In this document: one piece after another, positions 8,134-16,756 of the stretch
Numbering within the stretch: the first letter of the stretch is position 1
Layout of the letters: each line of letters begins with the position of its first letter
Assembly (NCBI RefSeq): GCF_019355555.1
Contig: NZ_CP072141.1
Coordinates: 2,846,001 to 2,910,000, forward strand
DNA: 64,000 nucleotides
Reading direction: 5' to 3'
Origin: Rhizobium sp. L51/94
GTDB taxonomy: Bacteria > Pseudomonadota > Alphaproteobacteria > Rhizobiales > Rhizobiaceae
Notes under the pieces: model-generated
What the model saw: the letters and a program-made list of their open reading frames with translations, nothing else
Told to the model about the DNA's origin: nothing
Database searches by the model: none
Translations under genes and position numbers: made by a program

Positions 8134-9459
8134 TCACTGCTCGTGCTTCGGACGCTCGATGCGGATGACCTGCGGTTCGCCGACCAGATAGCCATCGGTC
8201 TTGATCGCCGCCACCGCCTTGCGCACCGAATCCTCCATGGTCGCATGGGTGACGAGTATGATGGTCTGCTGGTCGGAGGGCGAGACGTGCTGCTTGGAGC
8301 GCTGGACGATCGATTCCAGCGATATGTGGTTTTCCGCCATGTGGCCGGCGATGCTCGCAAACACGCCGGTGCGGTCCTGCACGCTGAGGCGAATGAAGTA
8401 GCCGCCCTCGTGGCTCTGCATCTGCGCCTTGCGGTAAGGCTCGAGCGACTTGGCGGGATGGCCGAGCACGGGGACGCGCTGCGTGCCGGGCTGGCTCTTG
8501 GCGATGTCGGCGATATCGCCGAGCACGGCCGATGCCGTGGCATTGCCGCCGGCGCCGGGGCCGACCATCAGCAGTTCGCCGAGAATATCAGATTCGATCG
8601 CCACCGCATTGGTCACGCCGTCAACCTGGGCAATGACCGAATCGAGCGGCACCATGGTCGGATGAACGCGCTGCTCGATGCCGGTCTCGGTGCGCTGGGC
8701 AACGCCGAGCAGCTTGATCCGGTAGCCGAGATCGGCGGCAGCCCGGATATCCTCGATGGAGATGTTGGAGATGCCCTCGAGATAGATGTCGTCGGCGGCA
8801 AGCCGGTTGCCGAAGGCGAGCGTCGTCAGGATCGCCAGTTTATGCGCCGTATCGTTGCCGTCGATGTCGAAGGCCGGATCGGCCTCGGCGTAGCCGAGCC
8901 GCTGGGCTTCCTTCAGGCAATCGGCAAACGACAGGCCTTCCTTCTCCATCCGTGTCAGGATGTAATTGCAGGTGCCGTTCATGATGCCGTAGATGCGCGA
9001 AATCGTGTTGCCCGTGAGCGACTCGCGCAAGGCCTTGATGACCGGAATGCCGCCGGCAACGGCCGCTTCGAAGTTCAAAAGCGTGCCCTTCTCCTCGGCG
9101 ATCTCGGCAAACTCGACGCCGTGATAGGCGAGCAGCGCCTTGTTGGCGGTGACCACATGCAGACCGCGCGCCAAGGCCGCGCGCACCGACGCATTGGCCG
9201 CACCCTCTGAGCCGCCGATCAATTCGACGAAGACATCGATATCGGCCTTGTGGGCGAGATCGACCGGACCGTCGAACCACTCGACGCCATCGAGATCGAT
9301 GCCGCGATCCTTGCTGCGATCCCGTGCCGAGACGGCGACGATCTTGATCGGGCGGCCGCAGGTGGCCGTGAGCTCGGCGCTGCGCTGCTGAATGATACGG
9401 ACAAGCGAGGCACCAACGGTGCCCAAGCCCGCAATGCCGATTTTGAGGGCATCTGCCAT
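8134..9459 (-). CDS. hom: Homoserine dehydrogenase
   Basis: A 441-aa enzyme reducing aspartate semialdehyde to homoserine, the branch point to threonine and methionine. The NAD(P)-binding motif GLGTVGASLV is at the N-terminus. The catalytic core contains NGTCNYILT and GYAEADPAFDIDG. A C-terminal ACT domain (SVQDRTGVFASIAGHMAEN) suggests feedback control by threonine, as in other monofunctional enzymes. The ATG at 9459 gives the canonical MADALKIGIAG start; the frame is open 12 codons upstream. It lies 53 nt behind the aminotransferase gene, likely one transcript. Confidence 0.96.
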   Translation of the reverse strand: MADALKIGIAGLGTVGASLVRIIQQRSAELTATCGRPIKIVAVSARDRSKDRGIDLDGVEWFDGPVDLAHKADIDVFVELIGGSEGAANASVRAALARGLHVVTANKALLAYHGVEFAEIAEEKGTLLNFEAAVAGGIPVIKALRESLTGNTISRIYGIMNGTCNYILTRMEKEGLSFADCLKEAQRLGYAEADPAFDIDGNDTAHKLAILTTLAFGNRLAADDIYLEGISNISIEDIRAAADLGYRIKLLGVAQRTETGIEQRVHPTMVPLDSVIAQVDGVTNAVAIESDILGELLMVGPGAGGNATASAVLGDIADIAKSQPGTQRVPVLGHPAKSLEPYRKAQMQSHEGGYFIRLSVQDRTGVFASIAGHMAENHISLESIVQRSKQHVSPSDQQTIILVTHATMEDSVRKAVAAIKTDGYLVGEPQVIRIERPKHEQ

Positions 9460-9512
9460 GATCGATCCTGATATGTCACGAAGCGGCAGCCGCATGGCGG
9501 CTGCCCTTGAAG

Positions 9513-10733
9513 TTAGCGGTGGGCGTTGAGCGAGATCACATTGTGCATGGTCTCGTCTGCCGTCGATAGAAAGCGTTTCAGATTGCGCGCCGCCTGTCGG
9601 ATGCGGTGTTCGTTTTCCACCAGCGCGATGCGGACATAGTCGTCGCCCATCTCGCCGAAACCGATACCGGGTGCAACAGCGATATCGGCCTTCTCGACCA
9701 GCAGCTTGGAGAACTCCAGGCTGCCGAGATGGCGAAACTTCTCGGGGATCTTTGCCCAGGCGAACATCGTTGCGGCCGGTGGCGGAATTTCGAAGCCGGC
9801 CTTACCAAAACTGTCGACCAGCACGTCGCGGCGGCGCTTGTAGATCGAGCGCACTTCGGCGATGTCGGAACCGTCGCCGTTCAGCGCGTGGGTTGCCGCC
9901 ACCTGGATCGGCGTGAATGCGCCGTAGTCGAGGTAGGATTTAACACGCGTCAGCGCTGCAACCAGCCGCTCGTTGCCGACGGCAAAGCCCATGCGCCAGC
10001 CGGGCATGGAGAAGGTCTTCGACATCGAGGTGAACTCGACGGCGACATCGATAGCGCCGGGCACTTCGAGGACCGAAGGCGGCGGGGCGTTATCGTCAAA
10101 ATAGATTTCCGAATAGGCGAGATCCGACAGCACGATGATGTCGTGTTTCTTCGCAAAAGCGATGACGTCCTTGTAGAAATCCAGCGTCGCGACATAGGCG
10201 GTCGGATTGGACGGATAGTTGAGGATCAGCGCGATCGGCTTCGGGATGGAGTGCTTGACGGCCCGCTCCAGCGGCGGAAAGAAGCTTTCGTCCGGCTCGA
10301 CCGACATCGAGCGAATAACGCCGCCGGCCATCAGGAAGCCGAAGGCATGGATCGGATAGGTCGGGTTCGGGCATAGGATCACATCGCCGGGCGCAGTGAT
10401 CGCCTGCGCCATGTTGGCAAAGCCTTCCTTCGAGCCGAGCGTCGCCACGACCTGCGTATCCGGGTTGAGCTTGACGCCGAAACGACGGGCATAATAGCCG
10501 GCCTGCGCACGGCGCAGCCCCGGGATACCCTTCGACGAAGAGTAGCGATGGGTACGCGGATCCTGGACGGCTTCGCAGAGCTTGTCGACGATCGACTGCG
10601 GTGTCGGCAGATCGGGGTTGCCCATGCCGAGATCGATAATGTCGGCACCGCCCGCTCGTGCGCTGGCCTTCAAACGGTTGACCTGTTCGAAGACGTACGG
10701 CGGCAGGCGACGGACTTTATGAAACTCTTCCAT
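9513..10733 (-). CDS. Class I/II PLP aminotransferase (AlaC / LL-DAP aminotransferase-like)
   Basis: A 406-aa PLP enzyme of aspartate-aminotransferase fold type I. Visible motifs are DLGMGNPDLPTP, NPTYPIH, the NYPSNPTA substrate region, SDLAYSEIYFD and SMSKTFSMPGWRMG, which holds the PLP lysine. The family includes AlaC (glutamate-pyruvate transaminase) and proteins labelled LL-diaminopimelate aminotransferase; sequence alone does not settle which. Position before hom suggests a link to aspartate-family amino acids (inference). The ATG at 10733 gives the usual MEEFHKVRRLPP start and has GGGGAAAG upstream; an ATG at 10745 is possible. Confidence 0.92.
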   Translation of the reverse strand: MEEFHKVRRLPPYVFEQVNRLKASARAGGADIIDLGMGNPDLPTPQSIVDKLCEAVQDPRTHRYSSSKGIPGLRRAQAGYYARRFGVKLNPDTQVVATLGSKEGFANMAQAITAPGDVILCPNPTYPIHAFGFLMAGGVIRSMSVEPDESFFPPLERAVKHSIPKPIALILNYPSNPTAYVATLDFYKDVIAFAKKHDIIVLSDLAYSEIYFDDNAPPPSVLEVPGAIDVAVEFTSMSKTFSMPGWRMGFAVGNERLVAALTRVKSYLDYGAFTPIQVAATHALNGDGSDIAEVRSIYKRRRDVLVDSFGKAGFEIPPPAATMFAWAKIPEKFRHLGSLEFSKLLVEKADIAVAPGIGFGEMGDDYVRIALVENEHRIRQAARNLKRFLSTADETMHNVISLNAHR

Positions 10734-10956
10734 TTCTTTCCCCATGGGACGGCGGTGATCGAGGCGGCAATGAAGTTCGTGTGTCTCCGGGCAGCCGCGA
10801 TACGAACCTCAGGATCGCGGCGCCATATTCTCGTTTGACGCGAGTGATGCGGTGAATTTGGGGCGAGCACGGCACACTTGCCGCCTCAAACCCGAACGAT
10901 ACATGCAAACGCTTCTTGATTGAACCCTTTGCGTGCAAATGGGCTTTTGCGCAAGG

Positions 10957-11364
10957 TTACTTTTGGAGATCCGAGAGCGTCTGCTGCTGTTCGGCTGCCA
11001 GCTTGCGCATTTCCGCGACCTTGGCATCGTACTGCGCCTGCGTCAGCGCGCCGGAATCGCGCGCAGCGCCGGCGGCCGTCAGCTGCTTGCGGATATCCAG
11101 CGCCTGCGGATCGGCGATCTGGACGTTGGCGGACGTGAGCGGGCCGTTGAAGGTAGGATAGCCGTCCTTGCCGTATTCGAGCGTCTTGACGGCGGGTTCG
11201 CCCTTGCCTGTCTTCATCACCACGGCTGTCGGGGCTGCGCGCTTGCGAGCGTCTTCCGCCTGCTTTTCGGCAATGGTCTTGCAGCCGGTCAGTGTCAGCG
11301 CAACGAGCCCGAGGACCACGGAATACCGGTAGAAACTTGCCACTATGCCGCTGCCTATCATCAT
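10957..11364 (-). CDS. Putative lipoprotein with SHOCT-like C-terminus
   Basis: A 135-aa protein. A hydrophobic signal ends in the lipobox LTGC (Cys28). The mature part has KTIAEKQAEDARKRAAP, a central region and a C-terminal helical segment (LTAAGAARDSGALTQAQYD, then AKVAEMRKLAAEQQ) that resembles the short SHOCT domain: leucine-rich, then G-x-L/I-T-x-x-E/Q-Y/F. The frame stays open far upstream antisense to phaC, but the signal peptide fixes the start at one of the two adjacent ATGs (11364 or 11361), with AGGA just upstream. It is divergent from phaC. Function unknown. Confidence 0.75.
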   Translation of the reverse strand: MMIGSGIVASFYRYSVVLGLVALTLTGCKTIAEKQAEDARKRAAPTAVVMKTGKGEPAVKTLEYGKDGYPTFNGPLTSANVQIADPQALDIRKQLTAAGAARDSGALTQAQYDAKVAEMRKLAAEQQQTLSDLQK

Positions 11365-11517
11365 TATCCTGCCCGGTCCCGCATTGCCCGGAACGACTGT
11401 TAAATTCGTCGTCGCAGCAAAGCAAGAGCAGGCGTGCCTGTCATTGGAACTTGTATTCCATTTCCCGGGCGATGTACAAACGGAAATGAGAGCAGCACCG
11501 CCGCCGGAGAATGACGC

Positions 11518-13362
11518 GTGAGCGACAGCAAACGGGACGATAGCAAGGGCGAACCGGCCAAATCCGCGTTCGACGCGGCGTCGGCGGATCCCTATATCGT
11601 CAAGGATCCGGAGACGATGGCGTTGAATTTCGCCCGTGCCCTGGAGAATCTCGGCAAGGCTGCGTCCGCCTGGCTGGCCCCGCGCGAACGTGGCGAGCGG
11701 GTCGAAGGCAATGATTCGATGACCGATATGGTCAAGACGCTGTCGACGGTTTCGGATTACTGGATGTCCGACCCGCAGCGCAGCTTCGAGGCGCAGACCA
11801 AGCTCTTGTCCGGCTATTTCGGCCTGTGGACGCAATCGATGCAGCGGCTGTCGGAACCGCCGGGCGAACCGCCACCACAAGCGCCGATCAAAGACAAGCG
11901 GCTCTCCGGCGACGACTGGCAGAGCAATCCGTTCTTCGACTTCCTGCGCCAGACCTACCTCGTGACTTCCGACTGGGCGGACACGCTGGTGACTGGGGCC
12001 GAAGGGCTCGACGCGCATACACGCCACAAGGCCTCGTTCTATGTCAGGCAGATCATGGCGGCGATCTCGCCCGCCAATTTCATCGCCACCAACCCGCAGC
12101 TCTATCGCGAGACCGTCGCCTCGAATGCGGAGAACCTTGTGCGCGGCATGAAGATGCTGGCCGAGGACATCGGTGCCGGCGGCGGCGACCTGAAGCTGCG
12201 CCAGACCGATCTCAGCCACTTCGCCATCGGCCGCAACCTGGCGATGACACCGGGCAAGGTGGTGGCCGAGAGCGAGATCTGCCAGATCGTCCAGTACGAG
12301 CCGGCAACCGAGACGGTCTTCAAACGTCCACTGCTGATCTGCCCGCCCTGGATCAACAAGTTCTACATCCTCGACCTCAACCCGGAAAAATCCTTCATCA
12401 AGTGGTGCGTCGACCAGGGCCACTCGGTTTTCGTCATTTCCTGGGTCAACCCGGATGCCCGCCATGCGGAGAAGGATTGGGCAGACTACATTCACGAAGG
12501 CATAGACTTCGCACTGGACGCGATCGAAGAAGCGACCGGCGAAACCGAGGTGAACGCGATCGGCTATTGCGTCGGCGGCACGCTGCTGTCCTCGGCACTG
12601 GCGCTGCACGCGGCTGAAGGCGTCGAGCGCGTCAAATCCCTGACCCTCTTGACCTCACAGGTCGACTTCACCCATGCTGGCGATCTCAAGGTCTTCGTCG
12701 ACGAGGACCAGCTGCAGGCGCTGGAGAAGCAGATGAGCCTGTCCGGCTATCTCGACGGCTCGAAGATGGCGACGGCATTCAACATGCTGCGCGCCTCGGA
12801 GCTCATCTGGCCCTATTTCGTCAACAACTACCTGAAGGGCCAGGAACCCCTGCCCTTCGACCTGCTCTACTGGAATGGCGATTCGACCCGCATGGCAGCG
12901 GCCAATCACCTTTTCTACCTGCGCAACTGCTATCTCGACAACACGCTGAGCCAAGGCCGCATGGTGATCAACGGCAAGACGCTATCGCTCCAGGACGTCA
13001 CCATCCCCGTCTATAACCTCGCAACCCGCGACGACCATATCGCACCGGCGAAATCGGTTTTTGTGGGCGGCTCGTTCTTCGGCGGCCCGGTCGATTTCGT
13101 GGTCGCCGGCTCCGGCCATATCGCCGGCATCGTCAATCCGCCGGAAAGGCGCAAGTATCAGTTCTGGTCCGAGGGTCCTTCGGGCGAAGACTTCGACGGC
13201 TGGATGGCCGGCGCCAGGGAGACCGCCGGCTCCTGGTGGCCGCACTGGCAGACCTGGATCGAGACACGCGACGCAACAAGGGTCGCCCCCCGCATCCCCG
13301 GTAGCCATTCGCCGGTCCCGCTCGAGCCGGCGCCCGGCTCGTTTGTGATGCAGAAGACCTGA
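11518..13362 (+). CDS. phaC: Class I poly(3-hydroxyalkanoate) synthase
   Basis: A 614-aa enzyme polymerising 3-hydroxyacyl-CoA into polyhydroxyalkanoate granules. The N-terminal ~200 residues are the PhaC N domain (DPETMALNFARALENLG, then NPFFDFLRQTYL). The alpha/beta hydrolase core carries the lipase-like box GYCVGG with nucleophile Cys351, Asp506 in RDDHIAP and His534 in GSGHIAG, i.e. a full catalytic triad. PPWINKFYILDLNP is a class I hallmark. The start is GTG with GGAG 9 nt upstream. No phasin or phaAB genes are nearby, as is usual in rhizobia. Confidence 0.97.
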   Translation: MSDSKRDDSKGEPAKSAFDAASADPYIVKDPETMALNFARALENLGKAASAWLAPRERGERVEGNDSMTDMVKTLSTVSDYWMSDPQRSFEAQTKLLSGYFGLWTQSMQRLSEPPGEPPPQAPIKDKRLSGDDWQSNPFFDFLRQTYLVTSDWADTLVTGAEGLDAHTRHKASFYVRQIMAAISPANFIATNPQLYRETVASNAENLVRGMKMLAEDIGAGGGDLKLRQTDLSHFAIGRNLAMTPGKVVAESEICQIVQYEPATETVFKRPLLICPPWINKFYILDLNPEKSFIKWCVDQGHSVFVISWVNPDARHAEKDWADYIHEGIDFALDAIEEATGETEVNAIGYCVGGTLLSSALALHAAEGVERVKSLTLLTSQVDFTHAGDLKVFVDEDQLQALEKQMSLSGYLDGSKMATAFNMLRASELIWPYFVNNYLKGQEPLPFDLLYWNGDSTRMAAANHLFYLRNCYLDNTLSQGRMVINGKTLSLQDVTIPVYNLATRDDHIAPAKSVFVGGSFFGGPVDFVVAGSGHIAGIVNPPERRKYQFWSEGPSGEDFDGWMAGARETAGSWWPHWQTWIETRDATRVAPRIPGSHSPVPLEPAPGSFVMQKT

Positions 13363-13418
13363 CGGGCCTGCTTCACAAGACCTGACGGCCAACGGCCACC
13401 TCCCCATAGAGTATCGCA

Positions 13419-14162
13419 ATGCTGTTCGAACGCCCCCTCGTGCCGGCCCGGCTCATTGCCCGCTACAAGCGCTTTCTCTTCGACGCCGAACTGGAGAGCG
13501 GCGGCATCGTCACCGGTTTCTGCCCCAACACCGGCTCGATGCGCGGCCTGACGACGCCGGGGTCGCGCATCTGGCTCTCCGAGCACGACAGCCAGACGCG
13601 TAAATACCGTTATGTCTTCGAGTTGATCGAGGCTGACGGTACGCGGGTGGGCGTCAACACCGCCTTGCCAAACCGGCTGGCCGAAGAGGCCATCCGCGCC
13701 GGACTGGTCGCCGATCTCGGCACCTATCCCGATCTGCGCCGCGAGCAGAAATACGGGCGCAATTCGCGTATCGACATGCTTCTGGCAGGCCCCGGCAAGG
13801 CGCCAGCCTATGTCGAGGTCAAGAACGTCCACTTCGCCCGCACGCCCGGCCTCGCCGAGTTTCCGGATTCGGTGACTTCCAGGGGTGCAAAGCACCTGGA
13901 GGAACTCGGCGACATGGTGGAACTCGGTCACCGGGCGGTGATGCTCTACGTCATCCAGCGCGATGATTGCACCCGCTTCCGGATCTGCGATGACCTCGAT
14001 CCGCAGTACGGGCGCGCCTATCTCAGGGCCCGCCAGCGCGGCGTCGAGGCCTTTGCGCTCAAATGCTCTATATCGCCGCTCGAAATCACGGCCGCAGGAT
14101 TGATCCCCATGGACGAACCCGGCATAGCTGCACTACAAACTCAAACGGCAATTCTAGACTGA
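13419..14162 (+). CDS. sfsA: SfsA family DNA-binding/nuclease-like protein
   Basis: A 247-aa protein. Family landmarks are RYKRFLFDAEL, GFCPNTGSMRGL, GVNTALPNRLAEEA, KYGRNSRIDMLL and YVEVKNVHF, with SVTSRGAKHLEEL after it. The D-x(n)-E-x-K arrangement (RIDMLL then VEVKNV) matches a PD-(D/E)XK nuclease core. E. coli SfsA was first described as a sugar-fermentation stimulation protein that binds DNA; its physiological role is still unclear. It lies 56 nt after phaC and 9 nt before map. The sfsA-map-radC order is common in alphaproteobacteria. Confidence 0.95.
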   Translation: MLFERPLVPARLIARYKRFLFDAELESGGIVTGFCPNTGSMRGLTTPGSRIWLSEHDSQTRKYRYVFELIEADGTRVGVNTALPNRLAEEAIRAGLVADLGTYPDLRREQKYGRNSRIDMLLAGPGKAPAYVEVKNVHFARTPGLAEFPDSVTSRGAKHLEELGDMVELGHRAVMLYVIQRDDCTRFRICDDLDPQYGRAYLRARQRGVEAFALKCSISPLEITAAGLIPMDEPGIAALQTQTAILD

Positions 14163-14171
14163 AGGCATATC

Positions 14172-15008
14172 ATGGTGAACTATATCGAAGCAGCGACGGC
14201 ATCGCCGAAGAATACCGGCGCGATCCGTCTCTACGGAGACGATGCTTTTGCCGGCATGCGCAAGGCCTGCCAGCTGACGGCACGCTGCCTCGACGAAATG
14301 GCTGCTCTCATCGTTCCGGGCGTCGCCACCGACGTGCTCGACCGCTTCGTCTTCGAATTCGGCATGGACCACGGCGCCTACCCGGCGACGCTGAACTATC
14401 GCGGCTATACCAAGTCGAGCTGCACCTCGATCAACCACGTCGTCTGCCACGGCATTCCCAACGACAAGGGCCTGCGCGAAGGCGATATCGTCAACATCGA
14501 CGTCACCTACGTGCTCGATGGCTGGCATGGCGATTCCAGCCGCATGTACCCGGTCGGTGTCATCAAGCGTTCGGCCGAACGACTGCTCGAGGTCACCTAT
14601 CACTCGCTAATGCTCGGCATCGCGGCGGTCAAGCCGGGCGCCCGCATCGGCGCCATCGGCGAGGCGATCCAGACCTATGCCGAGGGTGAGCGCTGCTCGG
14701 TGGTGCGCGATTTCTGCGGCCACGGCGTCGGCAGCCTGTTTCACGATTCGCCCAACATCCTGCATTACGGCCGTGCCAGCGACGGCCCCGAGATGCGCGA
14801 AGGCATGATATTCACCATCGAGCCGATGATCAATCTCGGCAAGCCGCACGTCAAGGTGCTTGCCGATGGCTGGACAGCCGTGACGCGCGACCGCTCGCTT
14901 TCGGCCCAGTACGAACATACCGTCGGCGTTACCTCGACCGGCTGCGAGATCTTTACGCTGTCGCCCGCCGGGCTCGATCGGCCGGGCCTTCCTCCTTATC
15001 AAGGGTGA
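14172..15008 (+). CDS. map: Methionine aminopeptidase, type I
   Basis: A 278-aa metalloprotease that removes the N-terminal methionine from new proteins. The five metal ligands can be placed: Asp in VNIDVTYV, Asp in WHGDSSRM, His in GHGVGSLFH, Glu in FTIEPM and Glu in QYEHTV. The N-terminus (IRLYGDDAFAGMRKAC) matches the usual helix. It follows sfsA by 9 nt and ends 3 nt before radC, so these three form an operon. Confidence 0.97.
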   Translation: MVNYIEAATASPKNTGAIRLYGDDAFAGMRKACQLTARCLDEMAALIVPGVATDVLDRFVFEFGMDHGAYPATLNYRGYTKSSCTSINHVVCHGIPNDKGLREGDIVNIDVTYVLDGWHGDSSRMYPVGVIKRSAERLLEVTYHSLMLGIAAVKPGARIGAIGEAIQTYAEGERCSVVRDFCGHGVGSLFHDSPNILHYGRASDGPEMREGMIFTIEPMINLGKPHVKVLADGWTAVTRDRSLSAQYEHTVGVTSTGCEIFTLSPAGLDRPGLPPYQG

Positions 15009-15011
15009 ACC

Positions 15012-15854
15012 ATGGCCAAGCGCCCCGGTCCGGAAAACGGACATGGCGAGAGATCACCAGACAGCGAGGCCATACCGGGCGATAGCGAACCGGCGCTGTT
15101 CGACGAACGGATGTTCTTTGCCGAGCAGCCGGCCAAGACAGCCCAGATGCGAAAACCCATCGAGCTTCAAAAGCCCGACCCCATGGCCCATGTCCATGGT
15201 CATCGCGAACGGCTGCGGACGCGCTACCGCGAAAATGGCGATGCGGCGCTGGCCGACTACGAGATCCTCGAACTGCTGCTGTTCCGGCTGATCCCGCGCC
15301 GCGACACGAAGCCCATCGCCAAGGCGCTGATCGACCGCTTCCAGACGCTGGGCGGCGTTATGGGCGCGCCAATTGCGCTGCTGCAGGAAGTCAACGGCAT
15401 CGGCGAGGCGGTGGCGCTTGATCTCAAGCTGATGGCCTCGGTCGCCCAGCGAATGCTGAAAAGCGAGATCCGTGGCAAGAAGGTGCTGGCCTCCTGGTCC
15501 TCCGTCATCGACTACTGCCACAGCGCCATGGCCTACGAAACCCGAGAGCAATTCCGCATCCTGTTCCTCGACAAGCGCAACACGCTGATCGCCGACGAGG
15601 TGCAGGGACGCGGCACCGTCGACCACACGCCGGTCTACCCGCGCGAGGTCGTCAAGCGGGCGCTGGAGCTATCGGCAACGGCGATCATCCTCGTCCACAA
15701 CCATCCCTCCGGCGACCCGACCCCGTCGCGCGCCGACATCGACATGACCAAGACCATCGTCGATACGGCCAAGCCGCTCGGCATCGTCGTCCACGACCAC
15801 ATCATCATCGGCAAGGACGGCCATGCGAGCTTCAAGGGGTTGCGGCTGATCTGA
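15012..15854 (+). CDS. radC: RadC family JAB/MPN-domain protein
   Basis: A 280-aa protein with a UPF0758/RadC domain. The N-terminal ~55 residues are a variable leader, followed by helix-hairpin-helix-like sequence ([17 protein letters not shown]). The C-terminal JAB1/MPN metalloprotease-like motif reads [19 protein letters not shown], the expected H-x-H-x(7)-S-x(2)-D zinc site. RadC was named for DNA repair, but its biochemical role is not settled. It is the last gene of the sfsA-map-radC operon, with the ATG 3 nt after map. Confidence 0.95.
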   Translation: MAKRPGPENGHGERSPDSEAIPGDSEPALFDERMFFAEQPAKTAQMRKPIELQKPDPMAHVHGHRERLRTRYRENGDAALADYEILELLLFRLIPRRDTKPIAKALIDRFQTLGGVMGAPIALLQEVNGIGEAVALDLKLMASVAQRMLKSEIRGKKVLASWSSVIDYCHSAMAYETREQFRILFLDKRNTLIADEVQGRGTVDHTPVYPREVVKRALELSATAIILVHNHPSGDPTPSRADIDMTKTIVDTAKPLGIVVHDHIIIGKDGHASFKGLRLI

Positions 15855-16050
15855 GGTCAGCAGCGCCCTCGCCTGCGCCCACGTTTCGGCGTGCCCTGTC
15901 ACGATTTCATCATAGTTTCTTCAGGTGGCTGTCAGTCTGGTCTGGCAGAACGACGACACTGCAGATCGCGGCATCCCCGGATGCTCGAGACGTGCGGGAG
16001 TTCGATCGCTTTACCCCGCCAGGCCGCTCCGGCCGGCGCCCGGAGATACC

Positions 16051-16653
16051 ATGCTGACAGCAGCTTCGCCGCGCCGCTTTTCATCCCTTCGCCTGATGGC
16101 GCGGGGATTTTTCATGTATGGGGTCCTGCCCCTGCTCGCCCTGATCGGCGGCTTCTATGCTCATATGATCGCCACCACGAATTTCCATCCGGTCATTTCA
16201 GGCGAACTCTACCGTTCGTCGCAGCCTTCCGCCGCCACGATTGCCGCACTGCAGAAGCAGTATGGCATCAAGACGATCATCAACCTGCGCGGCGAAAATG
16301 CTGGCCATGGCTGGTACGATGCCGAAGTCGCCGAGGCCAAGGAACTCGGTATCAACCACATCGACTTCCGCATGTCCTCGCGCCACGAACTGACGCAGGA
16401 GCAGGCGGCAACACTGGTGCAGCTGATGCGCGATGCACCGAAGCCGCTTCTGATCCATTGCCAGGCCGGCGCCGACCGCACGGGTCTTGCCACCGCCCTC
16501 TATCTTGCAGCGATCGACAAGACTACCGAGAAGGTCGCCGAAGGCCAGATGTCGATCATCTACGGCCACGTCTCGCTGCCGATCAGCGCCGCCTATCCGA
16601 TGGACGAGACCTTCGAAAAGCTCGAACCCTGGCTCGGCCTCTCCAATTCGTGA
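16051..16653 (+). CDS. Membrane-anchored dual-specificity / tyrosine phosphatase-like protein
   Basis: A 200-aa protein. An N-terminal membrane anchor (GFFMYGVLPLLALIGGFYAH) is followed by a phosphatase domain with the P-loop HCQAGADRTG (Cys-x5-Arg) near residue 140. The segment GELYRSSQPSAATIAAL is typical of DSP/SIW14-like bacterial enzymes. The general acid could be in NHIDFRMSSRHELT. The ATG at 16051 is chosen because GGAG lies 6 nt upstream; the frame is open ~42 codons further but without a signal-like start. It is probably periplasm-facing or at the cytoplasmic membrane; substrate unknown. Confidence 0.85.
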   Translation: MLTAASPRRFSSLRLMARGFFMYGVLPLLALIGGFYAHMIATTNFHPVISGELYRSSQPSAATIAALQKQYGIKTIINLRGENAGHGWYDAEVAEAKELGINHIDFRMSSRHELTQEQAATLVQLMRDAPKPLLIHCQAGADRTGLATALYLAAIDKTTEKVAEGQMSIIYGHVSLPISAAYPMDETFEKLEPWLGLSNS

Positions 16654-16756
16654 TTGTCCGCCGTTAGACAATCTGTAACACTGCTCCGGTACCGATTGAA
16701 CTGCGTATGTTGTGCGACGCACCACTGATTCGCATTCAATCCTGCGGGGCCATTCG

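Noticed and set aside
7102..9210. Open frame of 702 codons on the plus strand
   Set aside because: It lies antisense to recJ and hom, both with complete motifs. Its translation is Arg/His/Gln-rich with no domain, as expected for the complement of GC-rich coding sequence.
11365..12609. Long N-terminal extension of the lipoprotein frame at 10957
   Set aside because: It is antisense to phaC and would place the lipobox 400 residues into the protein. The signal peptide fixes the start at 11364 or 11361.
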